Position numbers and translations under genes: made by a program. A stretch of 64,000 bases of DNA from Massilia sp. TS11 (GTDB lineage: Bacteria > Pseudomonadota > Gammaproteobacteria > Burkholderiales > Burkholderiaceae_D), in the NCBI RefSeq assembly GCF_022012445.1, contig NZ_JAKLTS010000003.1, positions 248,001 through 312,000 of the forward strand. The letters run 5' to 3'. Below, one piece after another: positions 1 to 11,528 of the stretch. Each line of letters begins with the position of its first letter. Positions within the stretch are counted from its first letter, which is position 1. The notes below the pieces were generated by a model. It was given only the letters and a program-made list of their open reading frames with translations, searched no databases and was not told where the DNA came from.

Positions 1-245
1 TGCTGTTCTTCCTGTCGTTTCTGCCGCAGTTTGTGGTGGCCGGGCAGGGCGCGGCCAGTGTGCAGACAGCGATTCTCGGCATCGTGTTCACCCTGCAGGC
101 CTGCGTGATTTTCGGCCTGCTTGGCCTGTTCTCCGGCCATGCGGGGCGTTGGATCAGCGCCTCACCGCGTGCCGCGCTCTGGCTGGACCGGGTCGCCGGC
201 GCCGTGTTCGTGGGCCTGGGCGTGCGCCTGCTGGTCGCGCGCTAA
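1..245 (+). CDS. LysE/RhtB family amino-acid exporter, C-terminal part
   Basis: The reading frame is open from the window edge (first full codon at 3) to a TAA at 243-245; the N-terminus lies outside. The first residues read LFFLSFLPQFV, which is the conserved mid-protein motif of LysE/RhtB exporters. Two hydrophobic stretches follow, about residues 22-40 and 60-78 of the visible part, and the protein ends GVRLLVAR, a common ending in this family. These inner-membrane proteins export amino acids or homoserine lactones; the substrate cannot be read here. The last 84 bases overlap the convergent YceI gene on the other strand. Family assignment is firm, substrate is unknown. Confidence 0.85.
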   Translation, partial: LFFLSFLPQFVVAGQGAASVQTAILGIVFTLQACVIFGLLGLFSGHAGRWISASPRAALWLDRVAGAVFVGLGVRLLVAR

Positions 246-854
246 GCGCACGCGGAAGGCCAGCTCCATCCGGTCTTCCACGCGCAGGGCGCCGCCCAGC
301 ACGGTCATCGGCGTCAGGCCAAACTCGCTTTGCAGCAGGGTGAAGCTGCCGCGCGCGCTGATGCTTGCGGCGTCTTCGGTGATCTGCGCGGGGACCACGA
401 CTGTGCGCGTGACGCCGTGCAGGGTGATGGCCAGCGCCAGGCCGCCATCCGCGCGGCGCGCGTCGATGCGCACTTCCGGGTAGCGGGCGGCGTCAAGCAC
501 TTTTTCCAGCATGTTGACGCGGGTCGCCGCGATGGCCTCGGGGCTGGGCACGGTATCGAGTCCGGCGGCCTGGCGCAGCGCCGGCTCATCGACGGTCATG
601 GCGTCGAGGCGGAATCTGAAGCTGGCTTGCTGCTGCTGCGCGTCGTAGCGCCCATCGAGGCCGCGCACGGCGATCACGTGGTCATGTCCAAGGCGCGCCA
701 GCGGACCGGCACGGCGTACCACGATGGTGAGCAGGCTCTGGTCCTGATCGACGCGGTGGCTGACCGCCGGCGTTGCCGGGGCGTCGAGGCGGGCGTCGGG
801 CCCGGTCGCGCAGGCGCTTAGCAGAATCAGGATCGGCAGCAGACGGCGCATCAT
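162..854 (-). CDS. YceI-like lipoprotein
   Basis: A 230-residue protein with a lipoprotein signal: a basic start, a hydrophobic run and the lipobox LSAC with Cys15. The mature part has the YceI features: a VDQDQSLLTIVVRRAGPLARLGHDH start, a strand-rich middle, and the LHGVTRTVVVP segment typical of the lipid-binding lipocalin-like fold. YceI proteins bind polyisoprenoid-type lipids in the periplasm. The ATG overlaps the stop of the upstream GspF-like gene (ATGA at 851-854), so the two are probably translationally coupled. A second in-frame ATG follows immediately. The hydrophilic tail of about 28 residues runs antisense to the exporter gene, so the natural C-terminus could be longer than in relatives. 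Confidence 0.8.
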   Translation of the reverse strand: MMRRLLPILILLSACATGPDARLDAPATPAVSHRVDQDQSLLTIVVRRAGPLARLGHDHVIAVRGLDGRYDAQQQQASFRFRLDAMTVDEPALRQAAGLDTVPSPEAIAATRVNMLEKVLDAARYPEVRIDARRADGGLALAITLHGVTRTVVVPAQITEDAASISARGSFTLLQSEFGLTPMTVLGGALRVEDRMELAFRVRLARDQQAHAQAHEHGAGDPVQPERGTR

Positions 855-1819
855 CGGCCTCCCACCAGACTCCAGATCATCCAGCCGCTGACCAGCGCAT
901 ACGCAAGGCGCGGCATCCAGTCGGCCAGAAAGCGCGCATCGGCCGCCACGTTGTCGGATTCGTCGGCCGCAAACTTCAGCAGCATCGTGGACAGCATGCC
1001 GCTCGCTTCCCCCGTCTGGATCATGCCGACCAGGCGCGGCGTGTCGAAGTAGCGCAGCCCGGCGGCGGCGGAACTGAGGGGCAGGCCGGCTTCGACGGTC
1101 GGCTGCATGCGCTCCACGTCATCGCGCAGTAAAGGGTTGGCCAGCACGCTGGCGGCCAGCGGCAGCGCGTCGAACATCGGCACGCCGGCGTCCAGCGCCA
1201 GGCCCAGAGCGGCCGTGTAGTCACGTGCGGCGCGGCGGCGCTGCATGGCGCCCAGGACCGGCAGATCGAGCTGCCAGGCCTGCAGGTGAGCGCGCACCGG
1301 CCCATCGCCATCCTGGGCCAGCCAGTGCGGCAGCCAGAAGCCGAGCCAGACCAGCAGCACGGCCAGGACCAGGGGCCGCAGCGCCTGCCCAAGGTAGCCG
1401 GCCGCTGTCAGCTGGCCGTGCACCAGCTGCGGCAGCGGCGCGATGAACAGGGCGGCGGCAAAAACAAACAGGATCGGCAGCAGGCGGCCACGCAACTGGC
1501 GCGCCGTACGGGCGCGCAGGGCATAGTCGTCTGCCAATTGCGCGTACACGGTTTCCAGTTGGCCGCCGTCGTGGGCGGCGCGCAGGATGCGCTGCTCCAC
1601 GCTGTCGAACAAGCCTGCGCGGGCGGCGGCGTGCATCGGCGGGGTGCCGCGCTTGATCAGGCGCTGCATCAGGGCGGCGCGCTGGCCCGCCTGGCCAGTC
1701 AATTGCAGCATGGCGTAGGCCTGCTGCGCTGGCAGGCCAGCCTTCTCGGCCATCGCCAGGTGGCTGAACAGCTCCGCGCGGGCTTGCCACGGCAGGGGCG
1801 AATAGGATGGCCGGTCCAT
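851..1819 (-). CDS. Orphan GspF/PilC-like type II secretion F-domain protein
   Basis: A 322-residue protein resembling the inner-membrane platform proteins of type II secretion and type IV pili. It has two T2SF-like helical cytoplasmic domains (about residues 15-105 and 190-295), with membrane segments near 113-131 and 149-167 and a final one near 304-319. The second domain contains the recognisable stretch ending TGEASGMLSTMLLKFA. Usual GspF/PilC proteins are about 400 residues, so this one is short, mainly at the N-terminus. It sits between an M1 aminopeptidase (3-bp gap) and a YceI lipoprotein (4-bp overlap), with no secretion ATPase or secretin nearby. Whether it serves the pilus at 50719-58468 is unknown. 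Confidence 0.7.
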   Translation of the reverse strand: MDRPSYSPLPWQARAELFSHLAMAEKAGLPAQQAYAMLQLTGQAGQRAALMQRLIKRGTPPMHAAARAGLFDSVEQRILRAAHDGGQLETVYAQLADDYALRARTARQLRGRLLPILFVFAAALFIAPLPQLVHGQLTAAGYLGQALRPLVLAVLLVWLGFWLPHWLAQDGDGPVRAHLQAWQLDLPVLGAMQRRRAARDYTAALGLALDAGVPMFDALPLAASVLANPLLRDDVERMQPTVEAGLPLSSAAAGLRYFDTPRLVGMIQTGEASGMLSTMLLKFAADESDNVAADARFLADWMPRLAYALVSGWMIWSLVGGR

Positions 1820-1822
1820 GGC

Positions 1823-4432
1823 TCAGGGGCCGCCGTGGGTGCGCAGCCAGGCGTCCACCTCGGGCAGGCGGGCGCGCCGCATCTGGATGCGGCCCTCGAT
1901 CTGGGCGACCGCGCTCTCCGTATCCTGGCGCGCCTCGGCGCTGAACTGGGCACTGGCAAACTGGCGCAGGCGGGCGATCATGGCCGGGTCGGCCGAGGTG
2001 GCGGCCAGCATCGGATAGAAACGGCTGCGCGACGAGGCATCCAGGCGCGCATCGACTTCCTGCTGGCGCGCACTGGCAAAGCTGAAAGCCAGTTCCGGGT
2101 GCAGCACGGCGACCGCGCTGATCATGCTGGCCGTCTGGGTTGGCGCCACTTCCGCGCTCAGGCTTAGATCGAGCGCGCGCCGGGCCAGGGCCGGATCGGC
2201 GCTGGTGGCCAGCAGATCGTACAGGGTTCCCTTGGCCAGGGCGGAGGTTTCGGCGCGGGCCACGGCCAGCAGCTGTTCCCAGCTGGCGGCGTCGGCGTGC
2301 AGAGCCACCACGCCCAGCACCGCCTTGCGCAGGGCGGTCGGCAGTGCGCTCGGATTCAGGCGGCTGGCCTCGAACAGCAGGCGCGCCTCGGTGACCGTGG
2401 CCGGGTCGCCCAGGCCGCCGAGGGTGTCGATCAGTTGGGCGCGCAGGGTCGTGTCGGTGTCCGGCTCGCCCGCGCGCGGGGCCCAGCCGAGGACGCGCAG
2501 ACGCGGCGCCAGTCTGGCGCTGGCGTAGTGGCGCAGGCGCTCCAAGGCTGCATCCTGGCCGCGCAGCTGGACGCCGAGAGCCAGCATGGCTTCGGCCACG
2601 CGGCCCCAGACTTGGGCGTTGGCGTTGGCCGGCACGGCGTGCAGCAGGTCGAGCGCGCGCGCCATCGGCTGCTGGCCGGCCAGACCGAGCGCCCAGCTAT
2701 CGGACAGCAGGCCAAGCTGGTCCAGGGGCGGCAGGCTGGCAAAGCGTTCGGCCAGCGCGCTCAGGGCGGGCGCCGGATAGGCACTGCGGTAGTAGCCGGC
2801 CTGGCCGGCGTTCAGCAGCAGCGGGCCGCAACCGGGCAGGGTGAGGGTGGCGGCGCCGCCTTCCAGCAGGGTGCGTACCGGCGCCTGGCCAAGCACGGAG
2901 ACCACCACCGGCACGCGCCAGCGGCGCGCCGGACCTGGCCGCGGCTCGCGCTGAAATTCTTCCTGCAGCAGGCGGGCGCGCGTGCTGCCGTCGACGCATT
3001 CGGCGCTGGCCAGGCGCACCAGCGGCACGCCTGCCTGCAGCGTGAAGTCGTGGGCGATGGCGCGCACTGGCTTGCGCGCTGCCTGTTCGACGGCGCGCCA
3101 CAGGTCGTCCGACACCGTATTGCCGTAACGGTGTTCGCGCAGGTAGATGCGGATGCCGTCGCGCCAGGTCTCCTCACCCACGTAAGCTTCCAGCATGCGG
3201 ATCACCGCTTCGCCTTTGCGGTAGGTGATATTGTCGAAGGCCTGGTTGGCCTGTTCGACGGTGTTGATGCGCTGTACGACCGGGTGCGCGCCAGCCAGCG
3301 CATCGACCGCCATGGCTTCGTCGCGCAGCGCGATGGTGCCGAGCCGCGTTTCCCATTCGGGATGCAGGCGTTCGAGCATGCGGCTTTCCATCCAGCTGGC
3401 GAAGCCTTCGTTCAGCCACAGGTCGTCCCACCAGCGCATGGTGACCAGATCACCGAACCACTGGTGGGCGATTTCGTGCGCGGCCGTCGCGAAGACTTCC
3501 TGTTTGTCGGCCGCGGTGGAAATTGCCGGGTCGAGCAGCATCGCATGTTCAAACGTGAAGATCGCGCCCCAGTTTTCCATCGCCCCGAAAAACGGATTGC
3601 GACCCGGCGCGGCGACGTTATCGAGCTTGGGCAGCGGGTAGGGCAGGCCGAAGTAGTCGTTGTACTCGGTCAGCAGGCGGGTCGTGGCGTCGAGCACAAA
3701 GCGCGCCTGCTGGGCGCGGCCGCGCGTGGTGATCACCCCCACATCGGTCGGCCCCACCTGGGCGCTGACGCGTTCCAGCGGCCCGCTGGCGAAGAACAGC
3801 AGATAGGTCGACATGCGCGGCGTATCGGCAAAGCGCACTTCGGCGCGGCCGTCGGGCAGGATGGTGCGCGCGGCCACCGGCATATTCGAGACGGCCAGGT
3901 CGTCGGCCGGGACGATGGCGCGCAGTGCGAAGCTGGCCTTGAAATTCGGTTCGTCCCAGGATGGCAGCAGACGCCGTGCGTCGGAATTTTCGAACTGCGT
4001 GAACAGGGCGCGGCGGCCTTCCTCGTCGTCGAGGGCGAACAGGCCGATGGTCTGCTGGCCGATCTGGCCGCGGTAGTCCAGGTGCAGCTGGTGGCGCCCC
4101 GGCTTGAGCGGGGCTGCAAAATCCAGACGCAGGGTCTGGCGTTGCGGATTGAGCGTGATGCGCTGCGGCCGCCGGCGTCCGTCCAGACGTACGGCGCCAA
4201 TCTCCAGATCGAGCGCATGCAAGGTGATGCTGCGGGTCGGCCGCTCGACCACGAGGCGGATATCGGCTTCGGCCGCAAAGCGCAGGGCCTTGGCATCGGG
4301 CTTGAGCAGCAGCGCATAGTGCTCGGGACGGACGCCGCCCGGCAGTTGGCTCGGCGTGGCCCAGACACAGGTGGCATGGGCCAGCAGCAGGCCCAGGGCC
4401 AGGCGCGGCAGAAGGGTGGCGGTGATCGGCAT
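1823..4432 (-). CDS. M1 family zinc aminopeptidase, exported
   Basis: An 869-residue metallopeptidase. The N-terminus is a typical Sec signal peptide ending near ATCVWA. The M1 hallmarks are intact: GAMEN at residues 283-287 and HEIAHQW with zinc ligands His319 and His323, catalytic Glu320 and the third ligand Glu342 in WLNEGF. An N-terminal beta-saddle (about 30-220) precedes the catalytic domain, and a long helical ERAP1-like C-terminal domain (about 540-869) follows. It should remove N-terminal residues from peptides in the periplasm. It is the first gene of a leftward group with the GspF-like and YceI genes. It resembles eukaryotic-type ERAP/PSA aminopeptidases more than E. coli PepN, which is cytoplasmic. 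Confidence 0.9.
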   Translation of the reverse strand: MPITATLLPRLALGLLLAHATCVWATPSQLPGGVRPEHYALLLKPDAKALRFAAEADIRLVVERPTRSITLHALDLEIGAVRLDGRRRPQRITLNPQRQTLRLDFAAPLKPGRHQLHLDYRGQIGQQTIGLFALDDEEGRRALFTQFENSDARRLLPSWDEPNFKASFALRAIVPADDLAVSNMPVAARTILPDGRAEVRFADTPRMSTYLLFFASGPLERVSAQVGPTDVGVITTRGRAQQARFVLDATTRLLTEYNDYFGLPYPLPKLDNVAAPGRNPFFGAMENWGAIFTFEHAMLLDPAISTAADKQEVFATAAHEIAHQWFGDLVTMRWWDDLWLNEGFASWMESRMLERLHPEWETRLGTIALRDEAMAVDALAGAHPVVQRINTVEQANQAFDNITYRKGEAVIRMLEAYVGEETWRDGIRIYLREHRYGNTVSDDLWRAVEQAARKPVRAIAHDFTLQAGVPLVRLASAECVDGSTRARLLQEEFQREPRPGPARRWRVPVVVSVLGQAPVRTLLEGGAATLTLPGCGPLLLNAGQAGYYRSAYPAPALSALAERFASLPPLDQLGLLSDSWALGLAGQQPMARALDLLHAVPANANAQVWGRVAEAMLALGVQLRGQDAALERLRHYASARLAPRLRVLGWAPRAGEPDTDTTLRAQLIDTLGGLGDPATVTEARLLFEASRLNPSALPTALRKAVLGVVALHADAASWEQLLAVARAETSALAKGTLYDLLATSADPALARRALDLSLSAEVAPTQTASMISAVAVLHPELAFSFASARQQEVDARLDASSRSRFYPMLAATSADPAMIARLRQFASAQFSAEARQDTESAVAQIEGRIQMRRARLPEVDAWLRTHGGP

Positions 4433-4515
4433 GGGCGCAATCTACGGCCTGAGCGGGGCGCTGTCAACGCGCGTCTTCTGTGTCATCATGGCGCGCAAAC
4501 CACGAAAGGAGACAC

Positions 4516-5139
4516 ATGAAACTCTATACCGCGCCATACGCGCCCAATCCGCGCCGGGTGACGATGTTCATCGCCGAGAAAGGCCTGACCGGCATCGAGA
4601 GCGTCAATGTCGATCTGATGACGGGCGGCCACCGCGCGCCCGACTTCCTGACCAAGAATCCGTTCGGCCGGGTGCCGGCGCTGGAACTGGAGGACGGCCG
4701 GGTGCTGTGCGAGACGCGCGCCATCTGCACCTATCTGGAAGGCCTGGCGCCGGAACCGAACCTGATGGGGCAAGACGCCACCGAGCGCGCCTTCATCGAG
4801 ATGGCCGACCGCCGCGTCGAATGGCATATCCACCTGCCCATCGTGAACTGGGTGCGCCACACCCATCCGGCCCTGGCCGCGATGGAGCAGCCCCAGTTCG
4901 GCGAGTACGGCGCCACCCAGGGCGAGAAACTGCGGGATGGCCTGGCCTGGCTGGAGGCCGAACTGGCGGCCCAGCCGTGGATCGCCGGCGCGCGCTTCAC
5001 CATCGCCGATATCACCGCTTTCTGTGCGCTGGAGTTCGCGCGCGGGATGGTGAAATTCAAGCCGGGCGAGGCTGGTTTTTCCAACGTGCAAGCCTGGCGC
5101 GACCGCGTCGCGGCCCGTCCGAGCGTCGGCCGCCCCTGA
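4516..5139 (+). CDS. Glutathione S-transferase family protein
   Basis: A 207-residue protein with a thioredoxin-like N-terminal domain (residues 1-80, beginning MKLYTAPYAPNPRRV, with FGRVPALELEDG as the cis-Pro glutathione-binding strand) and an all-helical C-terminal domain containing the FTIADITAFCALEF motif. It is expected to be cytoplasmic and to conjugate or reduce substrates with glutathione. The ATG at 4516 is chosen because AAAGGAGA lies 4-11 bases before it; an upstream in-frame start at 4480 lacks this. It is divergent from the M1 peptidase, with about 80 bases between. The substrate is not predictable; similar proteins are annotated as stringent-starvation-like or phi/theta-like GSTs. 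Confidence 0.88.
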   Translation: MKLYTAPYAPNPRRVTMFIAEKGLTGIESVNVDLMTGGHRAPDFLTKNPFGRVPALELEDGRVLCETRAICTYLEGLAPEPNLMGQDATERAFIEMADRRVEWHIHLPIVNWVRHTHPALAAMEQPQFGEYGATQGEKLRDGLAWLEAELAAQPWIAGARFTIADITAFCALEFARGMVKFKPGEAGFSNVQAWRDRVAARPSVGRP

Positions 5140-5205
5140 GTCCGGAAGCTCGCGCCGCCGTCGTCCGAAGCCTGCTAGATTGCGGGACTTTGGAGGACGA
5201 CATCG

Positions 5206-8153
<2,948 letters not shown>

Positions 8154-8157
<4 letters not shown>

Positions 8158-11100
8158 GCCCGCGCACCCCGCTCCAGCCCGGCCTGTTGATCCTGCATGG
8201 TAACCAGCTTGAATCGCTGCGTGACGCCGTGCTGGATTGGCTCGCCCGCCATCCGCTCGATCCGCTCGAGCAGGAGACCCTGCTGGTGCAGTCCAACGGT
8301 ATCGCCGAATGGATGAAGGTGGCGCTGGCCAGCCACGGCGGCATCTGCGCCGCCACCCGCGTGGTGCTGCCGGCGCGCTTTCTGTGGGAGGCCTACCGCG
8401 AGGTGCTCGGACGCGAGCAGGTGCCGCGCCACGCGCCGTTCGACAAAGCGCCGCTGACCTGGCGCCTCATGCATCTGCTGCCCGCGCTGCTGGGGCAGCC
8501 GGTGTTCGCGCCGCTGCGCCATTTTCTGGCCGACGGCGACCCCGAGCGCCGCCTGCAGCTGGCCGCGCGCCTGGCCGACCTGTACGACCAGTACCAGGTG
8601 TATCGCGCCGACTGGCTGCGCGACTGGGAGGCCGGGCGCGATCAGCTGCGCGGCGCCAGCGGCAGCCTGCAGCCGCTGGCCGACGATCAGCGCTGGCAGG
8701 CCGCCCTGTGGCGGGGCGTGTGCGACAGCGTGCCGGCCGCGCAGCGCGGCGTCGGCCGCGTCAGCATCCACGAGAATTTTGTCCAGGCCCTGCAGGCCGG
8801 GGCGGCGCCGCAGGGCAGGGTGGTGCGCCGCGTAGTGGTGTTCGGCGTGTCGGCCCTGCCTTACCAGACCTTGCAGGCCCTGGCCGCGCTGGCGCGCGTG
8901 ACCCAGGTGCTGGTCGCCGTGCCCAACCCCTGCCAGTTCTACTGGGGCGACATCATCGACGGGCGCGAACTGCTGCGCGCCCATTACAAGCGGCAGCGCC
9001 AGCGCGGGGCCGATCTGGCGCAGGTGCCGCTCGAGCAGCTGCACGCGCACAGCCATCCGCTGCTGGCGGCCTGGGGCCGGCAGGGGCGCGACTTTGTGCG
9101 CATGCTCGACGAATTCGATCCGGGGACGGCGGCGGCGCCGCTGCGCGTGGACCTGTTCAACCCGGAACCAGGCGCGCATCTGCTCGGCCAGGTGCAGGAG
9201 GCCGTGCGCGACCTGCTGCCGCTGAACGAGCACGCCTTCCCGGCCCCGCAGGCGGACGACGATTCGATCAGCTTTAGCATCGCTCACAGCGCCCAGCGCG
9301 AAGTCGAGATTCTGCATGACCGCCTGCTCGACTGGTTCGCGCGCGACCCCACGCTGCGCCCGCGCGACGTGGTGGTGATGGTGCCCGACATCGACACCTT
9401 CAGCGCCGCGATCCACGCCGTGTTCGATCAGTTCCGGCGCGGCGACGCGCGCACCATCCCCTACGAAATCGGCGATGTGCGCAAGCGCACGACCAATCCG
9501 CTGGTGGCGGCGCTGGAATGGCTGCTGCGCCTGCCCCAGCAGCGCTGCCGCCAGAGCGAGGTGCGCGACCTGCTCGACGTGCCCGCCGTGGCGCGCCGCT
9601 TTGGCCTGCGCAGCGATGATCTGCCGGTGCTGGGCCGTTGGATCGCCGGGGCCCAGGTGCGGTGGGGCCTGGACCAGGAACACCGCGCCAGCCTCGGTCT
9701 GGGCGCCGCCGGCGAACAGAACGCCTGGCTGTTTGGCCTGCGCCGCATGCTGCTCGGGTATGCCAGTGGCGCCGGCGAGGCCTTTCAGGACATCGAGCCT
9801 TATGCCGAAGTCGGCGGCCTCGATGCCGCGCTGGCCGGTGCGCTGGCACGCCTGGTCGACGCGTTGCTGACCTGGCGCGGGCGGCTGGCGCAGCAGGCGA
9901 CACCCGCTGTCTGGGCCGAGCATGCGCGCGCCCTGTTGGCCGCCTTTTTCGACCCGGCCGACGAGGAGGAGCGTCTGACCCTGGCGACGCTCGAACAGGC
10001 CTTGCAGTCCTGGCTCGACACCTGCGCGCGCGCCGCCTACACCGACAGCATGCCGCTGGCCGTGCTGCGCGAGGCCTGGCTCGGCACCTTCGACGAGCCG
10101 GCCCTGAACCACCAGTTTGTGTCCGGCGGCGTCACCTTCTGTACCTTGATGCCGATGCGCGCGGTGCCATTCCGCGTGGTCTGCCTGCTTGGCATGAACG
10201 ATGGCGACTTTCCACGACGCGCGCCCAAGGCCGACTTTGACCTGCTGGCCCTGCCGGGCATGCACCGCCCCGGCGACCGCTCGCGCCGCGACGACGACCG
10301 CTACCTGATGCTGGAGGCCCTGCTGGCCGCGCGCGACCGCGTCTACATCAGCTGGTGCGGGCGCAACCCGCGCGATAACAGCGAGCAGCCGCCCTCGGTG
10401 CTGGTGGCCCAGCTGCGCGATTATCTGGCAGCCGGCTGGCCGCTGGAGCTGGCGCGCCTGACCAGCGAGCATCCGCTGCAGGCCTTCAGCCGCCGCTATT
10501 TCGAGGCCGGCGGCCTGCACACCCATGCGCGCGAGTGGCGCGCCGCCCATGCGGGCGAGGTGCCGGCCCTGGCCGAACTTGGTCCCTGCCAGTTGCCCGA
10601 GGGCCGCCAGGTCAGCCTGCGCGAACTGGCGCGCCTGTTGCGCAATCCGGCGCGCGAGTTCTTCCGCCTGCGCCTGGGCGTGGTGTTCCGCGATGAGGAT
10701 GACGCCGCCGAAGACGAGGAACCGTTTGCCACCGACGGCCTGCAGCGCTATCAGCTGCAGGCGGCGCTGCTGGCCGACGCCGGCCCGCCCGAGCTGCCGT
10801 CCGAGGTGGCGCGGGTGCTGGACGAGCGCAGCGCACGTCTGCTGCGCGAGGGACGTCTGCCGATCGGCGGCGCCGGCGCCGCACTGCGCCAGGAGCTGAT
10901 GGCGACCATCTACCCGGCCCGCCTGGCCTGGGTCAGCCAGTGCGCCGCCTTCCCCGATGCCGCGCCCAAGCTGGCCTTGAGCCTGGACGCGCCAGAAGCC
11001 AGCCTGTTCGACTGGGTCGAGCAGATTCGCGTGGGTGCGGCCGGCCGCCTGATACTGAGCCAGAGCGCCTCCAAACTGTGTAGCGGTGAGGCCCCGCGTC

Positions 11101-11528
11101 CGGACAAGCTGATCGAGGCCTGGCTGCTGCAACTGGCCTGCGCGGCGATGGACGAGGCGGCGCACGGCATCCTGGTCGGGGCCGACGCGCAGCTGCTGCT
11201 GGCGCCGGCCGAGCCAGAAGCGGCGCGCGGCATTCTGCGCGCGCTGCTGGCCCTGTGGCGCGCCAACCTCGATGCGCCGCTGCCCACGGCCTGCCTGACC
11301 GGCCTGGCAGTGATCACCCAGGGCAAACCGCGTCAGGCCTATGAATCGGGCGACCAGCATACGGGTGAGGGCGAAGACCCGGCGCTGGCGCGCCTGTGGC
11401 CAGATTACGCCAGCCTGGCCGCCGAGCCGGCCCATACCAGCGTCAGCCAGGCCCTGTACGGCGCTTTCGCCGACTGGCTGGCCGAGGCTGTGCAGGTGCA
11501 GGCCTACGGGCAGGAGGAGGGCGCATGA
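8154..11528 (+). CDS. recC: Exodeoxyribonuclease V gamma subunit RecC
   Basis: A 1124-residue protein, close to the E. coli RecC length of about 1122. The start shows the RecC signature: hydrophobic strand, HGNQLESL, then VQSNGIAEWMK. RecC recognises Chi and splits the DNA strands in the RecBCD helicase-nuclease that processes double-strand ends for RecA. Later motifs include PYEIGDVRKRTTNPLVAALEWLL and GGVTFCTLMPMRAVPF, both conserved in this family. No ATG fits; the TTG at 8154 overlaps the kinase stop (TTGA), and no clear ribosome-binding site is seen, so translation probably depends on coupling. It overlaps recB by 4 bases. Identification is strong; the exact start is uncertain. Confidence 0.93.
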
